64,000 nt of DNA from Pseudomonas putida (lineage in GTDB: Bacteria > Pseudomonadota > Gammaproteobacteria > Pseudomonadales > Pseudomonadaceae). Shown in pieces: positions 16,564 to 24,528 of this stretch (the stretch's first letter is position 1; each line of letters opens with the position of its first letter). The position numbers were made by a program, and so were the translations under genes. A model generated the notes under the pieces. That model did no database searches, was not told the DNA's origin, and saw only the letters and a list, made by a program, of their open reading frames with translations. The stretch is from positions 4,267,501-4,331,500 of the forward strand of contig NZ_CP029693.1 of assembly GCF_003228315.1 (NCBI RefSeq), written 5' to 3'.

Positions 16564-16902
16564 GATGTGTAACTCCTGTAGTTAATTTAGTTGCTTCCTG
16601 CCGGATCAATATATCCATCTGAAAGTAAGAGTGGAGAGCGCTTATAGTTCGGTTTTGTAAGGTCGTATGTTTTGTTAGTTATGAGTTAGATGCGCAAGTA
16701 TTTAGCTTTGATGTTGGGCAAAGCTTTTCATGCGTTGTAGGGGTGGAGGGGGTGAGGGTTGAGCACAGGGGCTACATGAAGCGCGAGCACCTGAAATCGT
16801 GGGATCCGGTTACGCATTGAGCAGGCAAAATGCCGTTTCATGTAGTATAACTACAAGCGTGCTACATCCCCGGCGCCTGCCAATAACAAAGAGTCCATAC
16901 CT
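16564..16902. other. Intergenic region with HexR-type palindrome
   Basis: This is a 339-base gap between divergent genes. The left half is AT-rich and probably carries the promoter of the 104-residue protein. The right end has the palindrome at 16841-16855. I saw no small gene with a convincing ribosome site. Confidence 0.6.
16841..16855. promoter_or_regulatory. HexR/RpiR-type operator candidate
   Basis: TGTAGTATAACTACA has perfect arms TGTAGT/ACTACA around a 3-base centre, and resembles the TGTARTnnnAYTACA-like site known for HexR. It lies 48 bases before the TTG start of the RpiR-family gene, consistent with autoregulation. Confidence 0.6.
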
Positions 16903-17769
16903 TTGAATCTGCTGCAACACATCGCCCAGTCTCGTCACCTGTTACGCAAGTCGGAGCTCAAGGTCGCCGATCACGTGCTGCTTGACCCCGCGGCCGTGAT
17001 GCACAGTTCCATGGCCGACCTGGCCCACAGCGTCGGCATCAGCGAGCCGACCATCGTGCGTTTTTGCCGTGCCATCGGCTGCTCAGGGTTCCAGGACCTG
17101 AAGTTGAAGCTGGCCCAAAGCCTGGCGGCGGGTGCAAGTTTCGGCCAGTTCGCAATCCATGAAGATGATTCGGTCGCTGACTACAGCCTGAAAATTTTCG
17201 ACACTACCCTGCACACCCTGATGGAGGTTCGCGAGAAGCTCGATCCGGTGGAGTTGCAGCGCGCGGTGACGCTGATGTCGCAAGCCCAGCGCGTGGAGTT
17301 CTACGGCTTCGGCGCCTCGGGCGCGGTAGCGGCGGATGCACAGCACAAGTTTTTCCGCCTGCTGCTGACCGCGGCGGCCTATTCCGACCCGCACATGCAG
17401 GCGATGTCGGCGGTAACCCTGAAGCCGACCGACGTGGCGATCTGTATTTCCCAGTCCGGGCGTTCCAAGGATCTGCTGATCACCGCCAACCTGGTGCGTG
17501 AAAGCGGTGCTTCGCTGATTACCCTGTGCCCCAGCCAGACGCCGCTGGCCGAACTGTCGACCGTCAACCTGGCGATCGATGTGCACGAAGACACCGAGAT
17601 ATATACACCGCTGACTTCGCGGATCGCCCACCTGGTGGTGATCGATGTGCTGGCAATGGGTGTGGCCATGGCTCGTGGTCCGAGCCTGGTGAATCACCTC
17701 AAGAGCGTCAAACGCAGCCTGCGCAGCTTGCGGTTGTCGCCCAAGTCGGTAAAAGCGCTGGATGATTAA
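16903..17769 (+). CDS. RpiR/HexR-family transcriptional regulator
   Basis: The 288-residue regulator has an N-terminal RpiR HTH (residues 1-77; SMADLAHSVGISEPTIVRFCRAIG is the recognition region) and a SIS sugar-phosphate-binding domain (about 125-260; FYGFGASGAVAADAQHKF and CISQSGRSKDLL). HexR binds KDPG and represses central sugar genes. This copy is not beside zwf/edd/glk but next to pyruvate carboxylase, so I treat it as the second HexR-like paralogue known near pycAB in Pseudomonas. The start codon is TTG, with AAAGAG ten bases upstream; MNLLQHIAQSRHLLRKSELK aligns with the usual HexR N-terminus. It ends against a terminator-like REP element. Confidence 0.88.
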   Translation: MNLLQHIAQSRHLLRKSELKVADHVLLDPAAVMHSSMADLAHSVGISEPTIVRFCRAIGCSGFQDLKLKLAQSLAAGASFGQFAIHEDDSVADYSLKIFDTTLHTLMEVREKLDPVELQRAVTLMSQAQRVEFYGFGASGAVAADAQHKFFRLLLTAAAYSDPHMQAMSAVTLKPTDVAICISQSGRSKDLLITANLVRESGASLITLCPSQTPLAELSTVNLAIDVHEDTEIYTPLTSRIAHLVVIDVLAMGVAMARGPSLVNHLKSVKRSLRSLRLSPKSVKALDD

Positions 17770-17836
17770 AAAGATCGCAGCCTTCGGCAGCTCCTACACG
17801 AAACCCTGTAGGAGCTGCCGAAGGCTGCGATCTTTT
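17769..17836. repeat. Long REP-like hairpin (AGATCGCAGCC type), probable terminator
   Basis: AAAGATCGCAGCCTTCGGCA and its complement pair over roughly 28 bases around ACGAAACC, and a TTTT follows. It directly follows the regulator's stop and is the second copy of the type at 4627-4673. Confidence 0.85.
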
Positions 17837-17926
17837 GATTTTCATCCATCTGTAACGATCCCGCCGCTAAAGCGTAACCCCCTGCACCTATCTTGAAGCT
17901 CCCGTACTCGCCTTGGGAGACTCGAA

Positions 17927-18139
17927 ATGGCCCAGCACTACGAAGAACGCAACAGCGCCGTCAGAACCCGCCGTCAGCAGGAAGATCAGCGCCGCATGGA
18001 GTTTCGCCGCGCTATTGAGTATCGCTCCGAACAGCGTCAACTTCTGGCCGAAATCGGCGATTTTCCGGAAGATTTCGAGCTTAATTTCTGGCAGACAGCG
18101 TCGTCGCCTTCCCGTCGAAACGCTCAACCAGCCCGCTGA
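17927..18139 (+). CDS. Small highly charged protein (PA3496-like), 70 residues
   Basis: GGGAGA six bases before the ATG and a charged helical sequence (RTRRQQEDQRRMEFRRAIEYRSEQRQLLAEIGDFPEDFELN) argue for a real gene. I recall similar small Pseudomonas proteins grouped as a putative envelope-integrity family (PA3496-like), but this is a weak attribution. There is no membrane segment, and the first two thirds should be a long amphipathic helix. The last 59 bases overlap the 3' end of the convergent LysR gene, so the C-terminal tail (ASSPSRRNAQPAR) is antisense to the regulator's end. Confidence 0.65.
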   Translation: MAQHYEERNSAVRTRRQQEDQRRMEFRRAIEYRSEQRQLLAEIGDFPEDFELNFWQTASSPSRRNAQPAR

Positions 18140-19043
18140 TCTGTACCCGCTCGCTGCGCACGAACGCAAGGAAAGCGTGGGCCACCGGTGACAGTCGCTT
18201 GGCTTTGGCCTGCACCAGGCACCAGCTGCGGTACAACGGCAATTCTTCGACCGGCAGTTCAATCAGTCCGCCGGTCGCCAGTTCCAGGTTCAGGGCGTGG
18301 CGCGTCAAAAGCGCAACGCCCAACCCGGCCAACACACATTCACGCTGGGCTTCGGCCGACGAGACTTCCTGGGTCTGGTTGAAGTGCACGCGCTTCTCCT
18401 TGAAATACTCCTCGCACGCCATCCGTGTTCCCGAGCCGGGTTCGCGCAGCAGCAACGTGTAAGGCTCAAGGTCCTGCAAGCGCAGCGGCCCCATGTGGCA
18501 CAGCGGATGGTCCGGTGGAGCGACGGCGACGATCGGGTTGTTGAGGAATGGCAGGAATTCCAGCCCCATGTCTTGCGGCACCATCGACATGATCACCAGA
18601 TCATCGCGGTTGTCAGAGAGACGGCGGATGACCTGGCCACGGTTGACTACCGTCAGTTGCAGGTTCACTTCCGGATGTTGGCGCTTGAACGCAGCGAACA
18701 GGTGCGGGACGAAATACTTGGCGCTGGATTCGACCGCCAGTTTCAACTGGCCCTGCAACGAACCCTGCATGTCGGACAGCTGCATATCGAGGTTTTCCAG
18801 GCGCCCGAAAATGTCGCGGCTGGCGCGTTGCAGTGCTTCAGCGGCCTCCGTCATGTAGAGTTTTTTGCCGACGTAATCGAACAAAGGTTGGCCAATCAGC
18901 TCCTCCAACTGGCGAATCTGCAGGCTGACCGCCGGTTGTGTGAGTGACATTTCGTCGGCTGCGCGGCTGTACGAGCGCAAATCACAGACTTCATTGAAAA
19001 TCTGCAATTGACGCAATGTCATACGCATCAATGACTTACGCAT
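18081..19043 (-). CDS. pycR: LysR-type regulator next to pyruvate carboxylase (PycR-like)
   Basis: The 320-residue LTTR has an N-terminal winged HTH (MTLRQLQIFNEVCDLRSYSRAADEMSLTQPAVSLQIRQLEELI, about 8-65) and a substrate-binding domain (about 95-300). GAAGG ten bases before the ATG at 19043 supports this start. It is divergent from pycA across 191 bases, the usual layout for a LysR regulator and its target. The name follows the P. aeruginosa gene next to pycA as I remember it. An ATAAGT/ACTTAT palindrome in the gap is the likely operator. Its 3' end overlaps the small gene at 17927-18139. Confidence 0.87.
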   Translation of the reverse strand: MRKSLMRMTLRQLQIFNEVCDLRSYSRAADEMSLTQPAVSLQIRQLEELIGQPLFDYVGKKLYMTEAAEALQRASRDIFGRLENLDMQLSDMQGSLQGQLKLAVESSAKYFVPHLFAAFKRQHPEVNLQLTVVNRGQVIRRLSDNRDDLVIMSMVPQDMGLEFLPFLNNPIVAVAPPDHPLCHMGPLRLQDLEPYTLLLREPGSGTRMACEEYFKEKRVHFNQTQEVSSAEAQRECVLAGLGVALLTRHALNLELATGGLIELPVEELPLYRSWCLVQAKAKRLSPVAHAFLAFVRSERVQISGLVERFDGKATTLSARN

Positions 19044-19080
19044 TTTTAAAGCACCTTCGGCGCAGGCTGGAACATCAACT

Positions 19081-19096
19081 ATAAGTCTTTACTTAT
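19081..19096. promoter_or_regulatory. Palindromic operator candidate between pycR and pycA
   Basis: ATAAGTCTTTACTTAT has perfect 6-base arms around CTTT and lies in the divergent gap 38 bases upstream of the regulator's start. LysR proteins bind such AT-rich dyads. The spacing is T-N12-A rather than the canonical T-N11-A. Confidence 0.5.
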
Positions 19097-19234
19097 GCGT
19101 GACCCAATTTTTATTCATTTTTTTTAATCCCTTGTGGGCGCTAGTGTGGCCCTGCGACCAAACTGAAACATTTGGTCACGCGTCGACCTGGGTCTAGCAG
19201 GTCGTGGGTACTACCGGCTCAAGGGAAACTCCAA

Positions 19235-20650
19235 GTGATAACAAAGATCCTGATCGCCAACCGTGGTGAGATTGCCGTACGAATCGTACGAGCCTGCGCC
19301 GAGATGGGTATTCGCTCGGTGGCGATTTATTCCGACGCCGACCGCCATGCCCTGCATGTGAAGCGCGCAGACGAGGCCCACAGCATTGGCGCCGAGCCAC
19401 TGGCCGGTTACCTGAACCCGCGCAAGCTGGTGAACCTGGCGGTGGAAACCGGTTGCGATGCGCTGCATCCCGGCTACGGTTTCCTCTCGGAAAACGCGGA
19501 ACTGGCGGAGATCTGCGCCGAACGCGGTATCAAATTCATCGGCCCATCGGCAGAAGTCATTCGCCGCATGGGTGACAAGACCGAAGCGCGCCGCAGCATG
19601 ATCAAGGCGGGCGTGCCGGTCACTCCGGGCACCGAAGGCAATGTCTCGGGCATCGAAGAAGCCCTGAGCGAAGGCGACCGCATTGGTTATCCGGTGATGC
19701 TCAAGGCCACGTCCGGTGGTGGCGGTCGCGGTATCCGTCGCTGCAACAGCCGCGAAGAACTCGAACAGGCTTTCCCGCGGGTCATTTCCGAGGCCACCAA
19801 GGCTTTCGGTTCGGCGGAAGTGTTCCTGGAAAAGTGCATCGTCAACCCGAAGCACATCGAAGCACAGATCCTCGGCGACAGCTTTGGCAACGTGGTGCAC
19901 CTGTTCGAGCGTGACTGCTCCATCCAGCGTCGCAACCAGAAGCTGATCGAGATCGCACCGAGCCCGCAACTGACCCCGGAACAGCGCGCCTACATCGGCG
20001 ACCTGTCGGTGCGCGCAGCCAAGGCCGTGGGCTACGAGAACGCCGGTACCGTGGAGTTCCTGCTCGCCGAGGGCGAGGTGTACTTCATGGAGATGAACAC
20101 CCGGGTTCAGGTGGAGCACACCATCACCGAAGAAATCACCGGCATCGACATCGTTCGCGAGCAGATCCGCATCGCTTCCGGCCTGCCGCTTTCGGTGAAG
20201 CAGGAAGATATCCACCATCGTGGTTTCGCCCTGCAGTTCCGGATCAACGCCGAAGACCCGAAAAACAACTTCCTGCCGAGCTTCGGCAAGATCACCCGTT
20301 ACTACGCCCCCGGCGGTCCCGGCGTGCGTACCGACACGGCGATCTACACCGGTTACACCATTCCACCGTTCTACGACTCCATGTGCCTGAAACTGGTGGT
20401 GTGGGCGCTGACCTGGGAAGAGGCGATGGACCGTGGCTTGCGCGCCCTGGACGACATGCGTCTGCAAGGGGTCAAGACCACCGCCGCGTACTACCAGGAA
20501 ATCCTGCGTAACCCGGAATTCCGTAGCGGCCAGTTCAATACCAGCTTCGTTGAAAGCCACCCTGAACTGACCAACTACTCGATCAAGCGCAAACCCGAAG
20601 AGCTGGCCCTGGCCATCGCCGCCGCCATCGCCGCCCACGCAGGCCTGTGA
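19235..20650 (+). CDS. pycA: Pyruvate carboxylase subunit A (biotin carboxylase)
   Basis: This subunit uses ATP and bicarbonate to carboxylate the biotin carried on subunit B, the first half of pyruvate to oxaloacetate conversion (anaplerosis). The 471-residue protein has the N-terminal pre-ATP-grasp domain (ITKILIANRGEIAVRIVRAC), the ATP-grasp glycine loop (KATSGGGGRGIRRC, about 160-173), catalytic EMNTRVQVEHTITEEITG (about 285-302) and the C-terminal domain. The start is GTG at 19235 with AAGGGAA upstream, which aligns with the usual N-terminus; the frame's earlier ATG adds 21 unrelated residues. pycB begins 11 bases after the stop. It resembles AccC, but the pairing with an OadA-like partner marks it as pyruvate carboxylase. 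Confidence 0.95.
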   Translation: MITKILIANRGEIAVRIVRACAEMGIRSVAIYSDADRHALHVKRADEAHSIGAEPLAGYLNPRKLVNLAVETGCDALHPGYGFLSENAELAEICAERGIKFIGPSAEVIRRMGDKTEARRSMIKAGVPVTPGTEGNVSGIEEALSEGDRIGYPVMLKATSGGGGRGIRRCNSREELEQAFPRVISEATKAFGSAEVFLEKCIVNPKHIEAQILGDSFGNVVHLFERDCSIQRRNQKLIEIAPSPQLTPEQRAYIGDLSVRAAKAVGYENAGTVEFLLAEGEVYFMEMNTRVQVEHTITEEITGIDIVREQIRIASGLPLSVKQEDIHHRGFALQFRINAEDPKNNFLPSFGKITRYYAPGGPGVRTDTAIYTGYTIPPFYDSMCLKLVVWALTWEEAMDRGLRALDDMRLQGVKTTAAYYQEILRNPEFRSGQFNTSFVESHPELTNYSIKRKPEELALAIAAAIAAHAGL

Positions 20651-20661
20651 GGAATAAAACA

Positions 20662-22470
20662 ATGTCCAAGAAGATTCACGTAACCGACACCATCCTGCGC
20701 GACGCCCACCAATCGCTGCTCGCGACCCGCATGCGCACCGAAGACATGCTGCCGATCTGCGACAAGCTCGACAAAGTCGGCTACTGGTCGCTGGAATGCT
20801 GGGGCGGCGCCACCTTTGACGCCTGCGTGCGCTTCCTCAAAGAAGACCCGTGGGAGCGTCTGCGCCAACTGCGCGCCGCGCTGCCTAACACTCGTCTGCA
20901 AATGCTCCTGCGCGGCCAGAACCTGCTGGGCTACCGCCACTACAGCGACGACGTGGTCAAGGCGTTCGTGGCCAAGGCAGCGGTCAACGGCATCGACGTG
21001 TTCCGTATTTTCGACGCCATGAACGACGTGCGTAACCTGCGCGTGGCCATCGAAGCGGTGAAAGCGGCGGGCAAACACGCCCAGGGCACCATCGCCTACA
21101 CCACCAGCCCTGTGCACACCATCGACGCCTTCGTGACTCAGGCCAAGCAAATGGAAGCCATGGGTTGCGACTCGGTGGCAATCAAGGACATGGCCGGCCT
21201 GCTGACTCCGTACGCTACCGGCGAACTGGTCCGGGCATTGAAAGCCGAGCAGTCGCTGCCGGTGTTCATCCACTCCCACGACACCGCTGGCCTGGCCGCG
21301 ATGTGCCAGCTCAAGGCCATCGAAAACGGTGCCGACCACATCGACACCGCGATCTCCAGCTTCGCCTCCGGCACCAGCCACCCAGGCACCGAGTCGATGG
21401 TCGCCGCCCTTAAAGGCACCGAATTCGACACCGGCCTGAACCTGGAACTGCTGCAGGAAATCGGCCTGTACTTCTACGCCGTGCGCAAGAAGTACCACCA
21501 GTTCGAAAGTGAATTCACTGCGGTCGATACCCGTGTGCAGGTCAACCAGGTTCCGGGCGGGATGATTTCCAACCTGGCCAACCAGCTCAAAGAGCAGGGT
21601 GCCTTGAACCGCATGGCTGAAGTGCTGGCGGAAATCCCGCGCGTTCGCGAAGACCTCGGCTTCCCTCCGCTGGTGACCCCGACCTCGCAGATCGTCGGCA
21701 CCCAGGCGTTCTTCAACGTGCTGGCCGGCGAGCGTTACAAGACCATCACCAACGAAGTGAAGCTGTACCTGCAAGGCGGCTACGGCAAGGCGCCAGCCCC
21801 GGTGAACGAGCAACTGCGTCGTCAGGCCATCGGCAGCGAAGAAGTGATCGACGTGCGCCCGGCCGACCTGCTCAAGCCGGAAATGGCCAAGCTGCGTGCC
21901 GATATCGGCGCACTGGCCAAGTCTGAAGAGGACGTACTGACCTTCGCCATGTTCCCGGATATCGGTCGCAAGTTCCTCGAAGAGCGCGCGACCGGCACCC
22001 TGACACCGGAAGTGCTGCTGCCAATCCCGGAAGCGGGCAAGGTGGCCTCGGCAGGCGGCGAAGGCGTACCGACCGAGTTCGTCATCGACGTCCACGGCGA
22101 AACCTACCGTGTGGACATCACCGGTGTCGGCGTCAAGGCCGAAGGCAAGCGTCACTTCTACCTGTCCATCGACGGCATGCCGGAAGAAGTGGTGTTCGAA
22201 CCGCTGAACGAATTCGTCGGTGGTGGCAGCAGCAAGCGCAAGCAAGCCACTGCACCGGGTCACGTCAGCACCACCATGCCGGGCAACATCGTTGATGTAC
22301 TGGTCAAGGAAGGCGACACCGTCAAGGCGGGCCAGGCCGTGCTGATCACCGAAGCGATGAAGATGGAAACCGAAGTGCAGGCGGCCATCGCCGGCAAGGT
22401 CACCGCCATCCACGTGGCCAAGGGCGACCGGGTGAATCCGGGCGAAATCCTGATCGAGATCGAAGGCTGA
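20662..22470 (+). CDS. pycB: Pyruvate carboxylase subunit B (carboxyltransferase with biotin domain)
   Basis: The 602-residue subunit transfers CO2 from biotin to pyruvate. An HMGL-like TIM barrel (about 1-290) opens with VTDTILRDAHQSLLATRM and contains the metal-site IHSHDTAGLA. A conserved carboxylase domain follows (about 300-500), with a Ser/Lys-rich linker and a biotinyl domain whose EAMKM motif puts the biotinylated lysine at about 567. GAGGAA lies before the ATG at 20662. The family is shared with oxaloacetate decarboxylase alpha subunits, but no beta/gamma membrane subunits are present, so the carboxylating direction is inferred. A strong terminator follows. Confidence 0.95.
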   Translation: MSKKIHVTDTILRDAHQSLLATRMRTEDMLPICDKLDKVGYWSLECWGGATFDACVRFLKEDPWERLRQLRAALPNTRLQMLLRGQNLLGYRHYSDDVVKAFVAKAAVNGIDVFRIFDAMNDVRNLRVAIEAVKAAGKHAQGTIAYTTSPVHTIDAFVTQAKQMEAMGCDSVAIKDMAGLLTPYATGELVRALKAEQSLPVFIHSHDTAGLAAMCQLKAIENGADHIDTAISSFASGTSHPGTESMVAALKGTEFDTGLNLELLQEIGLYFYAVRKKYHQFESEFTAVDTRVQVNQVPGGMISNLANQLKEQGALNRMAEVLAEIPRVREDLGFPPLVTPTSQIVGTQAFFNVLAGERYKTITNEVKLYLQGGYGKAPAPVNEQLRRQAIGSEEVIDVRPADLLKPEMAKLRADIGALAKSEEDVLTFAMFPDIGRKFLEERATGTLTPEVLLPIPEAGKVASAGGEGVPTEFVIDVHGETYRVDITGVGVKAEGKRHFYLSIDGMPEEVVFEPLNEFVGGGSSKRKQATAPGHVSTTMPGNIVDVLVKEGDTVKAGQAVLITEAMKMETEVQAAIAGKVTAIHVAKGDRVNPGEILIEIEG

Positions 22471-22503
22471 GATAACAGCCTCGGTACAACGCTTTAAACC
22501 TCG

Positions 22504-22529
22504 GGGGAGCATGGGCTCCCCTTTTTTTT
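22504..22529 (+). terminator. Intrinsic terminator of pycAB
   Basis: GGGGAGC, loop ATGG, GCTCCCC, then eight T residues. It lies 34 bases after the pycB stop. Confidence 0.93.
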
Positions 22530-22816
22530 GCCTGCAATTTCGCTTCTGGAAAGGCCATGAGGGTGGTGTCGGTTGATTAGAACCTCATCCGCAATTACTC
22601 AATCAATCCGTGATTGCGGTTTATGCCGATCTCCTCGTTGTGTCCGATATCCAAGAACGGCCTGTGGAGAGGCGGATACCCACCTTGCATTCTTTTGCAG
22701 TTTTCTCGGGTATGAACACATTTATACGCAATTTAATGCATGTTACGACCAGTCTGCCGCTGTTGATATGCATTATTTTGCATGTCGTTATGCTTGTTGA
22801 GATGGAGGTGAGCGGT
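22530..22816. promoter_or_regulatory. AT-rich upstream region of the HTH gene with repeated ATGCAT words
   Basis: This is a gene-free stretch between the pycB terminator and the HTH gene. It contains TTAATGCATGTTA (about 22732-22744) and ATGCA-N6-TGCAT (22768-22783), which could be operator half-sites for an autoregulated HTH protein. The reading frame of the HTH gene is open upstream to 22610, but that part has no ribosome site or family resemblance. Confidence 0.35.
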
Positions 22817-23092
22817 ATGACGATGTCTGTCATGGAGCGGAGGATTCTGCTCGAAAGCATTCTTGAGGAGCTTGCGAATGACACACTCAGTATCCATCAA
22901 GCAGTTCGGCGTTTGCGAGTCGAGGTGACGGGTCTAAACCAAGCCAAGTTCGCAAGGATGTGTAAAATTTCGGTTCGGTCTTTGGTACAAATGGAACAAG
23001 GGGAAGGGAATCAGACGTTGAAATCTCTAAACAAGGTTTTCTGTTTGTTTGGAATGAGAGTTGGGGTTTTGAAGCTGCGGCGCGATAGTTGA
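22817..23092 (+). CDS. Orphan XRE/HipB-like HTH regulator
   Basis: The 91-residue protein starts MTMSVMERRI (22817) with GAGGTGA upstream. The HTH (about residues 38-80) is visible in GLNQAKFARMCKISVRSLVQMEQGEGNQTLKSLNKVFCLFGM, close to HipB-type antitoxin regulators, and a helical N-terminus (LLESILEELANDTLSIHQAVRRLR) may give dimerisation. No HipA-type kinase or other toxin lies beside it, so it is an orphan. Codon use and base composition look more AT-rich than in pycAB, which suggests an accessory gene. A promoter region with ATGCAT words lies upstream. Confidence 0.8.
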   Translation: MTMSVMERRILLESILEELANDTLSIHQAVRRLRVEVTGLNQAKFARMCKISVRSLVQMEQGEGNQTLKSLNKVFCLFGMRVGVLKLRRDS

Positions 23093-23334
23093 TGAGTTTG
23101 GATTAGGCGGAAAGATGCGAAAGGGCAGCCAGCAATATGCGGGGTTGTCATCTCAATCTCGGTTTCATGTAGGACGCATCTGAGATTAGAAAAGCGGGTA
23201 TTACTTCGTTTGAGGCTTGCCTATCATCCCCCCGTCACCGACAAATCGGTGACCGACTTTAGCCGGTCGTAACAGATGATGCACAAGCGCCCGTATAATC
23301 GCGGCGCTTTTTGCTGCCTGGCATTCGTATGTCT
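23093..23334. other. Intergenic region upstream of the structured RNA
   Basis: No gene is seen. The segment GACAAATCGGTGACCGACTT near 23240 has short inverted words (CGGTGACCG). A promoter-like TATAAT at 23295-23300 precedes the structured RNA by about 35 bases. Confidence 0.5.
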
Positions 23335-23425
23335 ATGGTGGCTGTGCGTGGGACACCTTCGGGTGTGCCGGGTGCATCTGTCCGGTCGGCTAACCTGCGT
23401 ACAGCTACCACCCCAATTCGTTTAG
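23335..23425 (+). ncRNA. Cloverleaf-like structured RNA, resembles C4 antisense RNA
   Basis: The outer stem pairs GGTGGCTGTGCGT with GCGTACAG...CCACC, with a small bulge. Inside it are two hairpins: ACACC-TTCG-GGTGT with a UUCG tetraloop, and CCGG...CCGG. This layout and sequence match what I remember of C4 antisense RNAs (first known from phages P1/P7), and of a conserved leader found in front of DUF3077/DUF6124 genes in fluorescent pseudomonads. A TATAAT lies just upstream. It ends about 45 bases before the DUF3077-like gene, so it may act as a leader or as a processed antisense RNA. The boundaries are approximate. Confidence 0.6.
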
Positions 23426-23468
23426 CCGCGATGGGTGGGAGATTTTCCTATCAGATGAGAACAATGCC

Positions 23469-23738
23469 ATGCCCGAATTCCGTCCGCTTCAAGGCAACTT
23501 CAGTGCCGGCAACACGTTGTATATCGATACCAATGCCCGCATTTCCGATCTTTTGGAAACCGCCACACACCGAATCAAAGCCGCACGCAATCTACTTAAC
23601 AGCGTCACATGCCTGTGCGTGAAAGAGTCGGAAGGTCATGATCTTGAGCATTTCGCCAATGCAGCGCATATCTTGATTCAAGATGGCTGTGACGCTTTGG
23701 ATGCGTTGGGGTGGAAGCTCGAAAAGGCTGCATCTTAA
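23469..23738 (+). CDS. DUF3077-like small protein
   Basis: The 89-residue helical protein has a short N-terminal arm and the segment RISDLLETATHRIKAARNLLNSV...LEHFANAAHILIQDGCDALDALGWKLEK, the pattern of DUF3077-type proteins that occur in many copies in fluorescent pseudomonads. The function is not known. It has no membrane segment. It follows the structured RNA leader and is closed by a REP pair. Confidence 0.75.
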   Translation: MPEFRPLQGNFSAGNTLYIDTNARISDLLETATHRIKAARNLLNSVTCLCVKESEGHDLEHFANAAHILIQDGCDALDALGWKLEKAAS

Positions 23739-23751
23739 ATATCATTAAAAG

Positions 23752-23820
23752 CTTCGCGGGCAAGCCTCGCTACTACAGAGGTCCGCGTTAAACCTGTAGG
23801 AGCGAGCCTGCTCGCGAAAG
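23752..23820. repeat. Degenerate REP inverted pair
   Basis: CTTCGCGGGCAAGCCTCGCT at the left pairs imperfectly with AGGAGCGAGCCTGCTCGCGA at the right. It lies between convergent genes. Confidence 0.8.
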
Positions 23821-23839
23821 ACGTAAGTTCAGAAGCTGA

Positions 23840-24511
23840 TTAACTCCGACACTCGGCAAGCGTTTTCACCTGCCCCGAACCACTCTGGTTTTCATCACTC
23901 AACCACTTCTCGAACCCCGCGCCAATCGCCGGCCATTCCGAGTCCAGAATCGAATACCACGCGGTATCCCGGTTCTGTCCCTTGACCACCATGTGCTGGC
24001 GGAACACCCCTTCAAAACTGAAGCCCAGACGCTCGGCGGCGTACTTGGAGCGCGCATTGCCGTTGTTGCACTTCCACTCCAGACGCCGGTAGCCGAGGGC
24101 GAAGGATTCCTTGGCCAGCAGATAAATCGCCTCGGTGCTTTTCGGCGAACGCTGCATCGGCGCGCCGAAGGTCACGTGGCCGATTTCGATGCGGCCCTGG
24201 GCCGGGACGATGGACATCAGGCTGAGGATGCCTTGCACGTCGCCACTGGCGCGGTCGATCACGCTGAAGAAATACGGGTCGCTGTGGGCGGCGTGGTTGT
24301 TCAGCCAGTCGTTGAAGGCGCTGCGCTCGGGGAAGGGGCCATAAGGCAGATAGTCCCAAAGTTTCGGGTCGGCGCCCGGGCCTTGCAGGGCCTTGAACAA
24401 ATCGTCGCCGTGACGCGCCGGATCAAGCTTTTCCAGGCGGATGAAACGCCCCTCAATGGTTTGAACCGTTGGCGCCGGGACGCCTTTCCAGTCCGCGAGT
24501 GAAGTCGACAT
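23840..24511 (-). CDS. GNAT acetyltransferase (RimJ/RimL type)
   Basis: The 223-residue N-acetyltransferase starts MSTSLADWKG (24511), with AAGGAGAA upstream. The RimJ/RimL fold is seen from about residue 20 (RFIRLEKLDPARHGDDLFKAL) to about 185, including GRIEIGHVTFGAPMQRSPKSTEAIYLLAKESFALGYRRLEWKCNNGNARSKYAAERLGF. This is the usual beta4-alpha3 acetyl-CoA site and the NxxS..AAxxxGF end. The acceptor is unknown. It is the last gene of a three-gene minus-strand cluster with another GNAT and a PaiB-like protein. Confidence 0.88.
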   Translation of the reverse strand: MSTSLADWKGVPAPTVQTIEGRFIRLEKLDPARHGDDLFKALQGPGADPKLWDYLPYGPFPERSAFNDWLNNHAAHSDPYFFSVIDRASGDVQGILSLMSIVPAQGRIEIGHVTFGAPMQRSPKSTEAIYLLAKESFALGYRRLEWKCNNGNARSKYAAERLGFSFEGVFRQHMVVKGQNRDTAWYSILDSEWPAIGAGFEKWLSDENQSGSGQVKTLAECRS

Positions 24512-24528
24512 GCTGTTCTCCTTGAACC

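Noticed and set aside
20575..22512. A minus-strand frame of about 645 codons opposite pycB, and a similar one of about 480 codons opposite pycA
   Set aside because: The composition is typical of antisense shadows (many His, Gln, Val and Gly), there is no motif, and the plus-strand genes are certain from their catalytic residues and biotin site.
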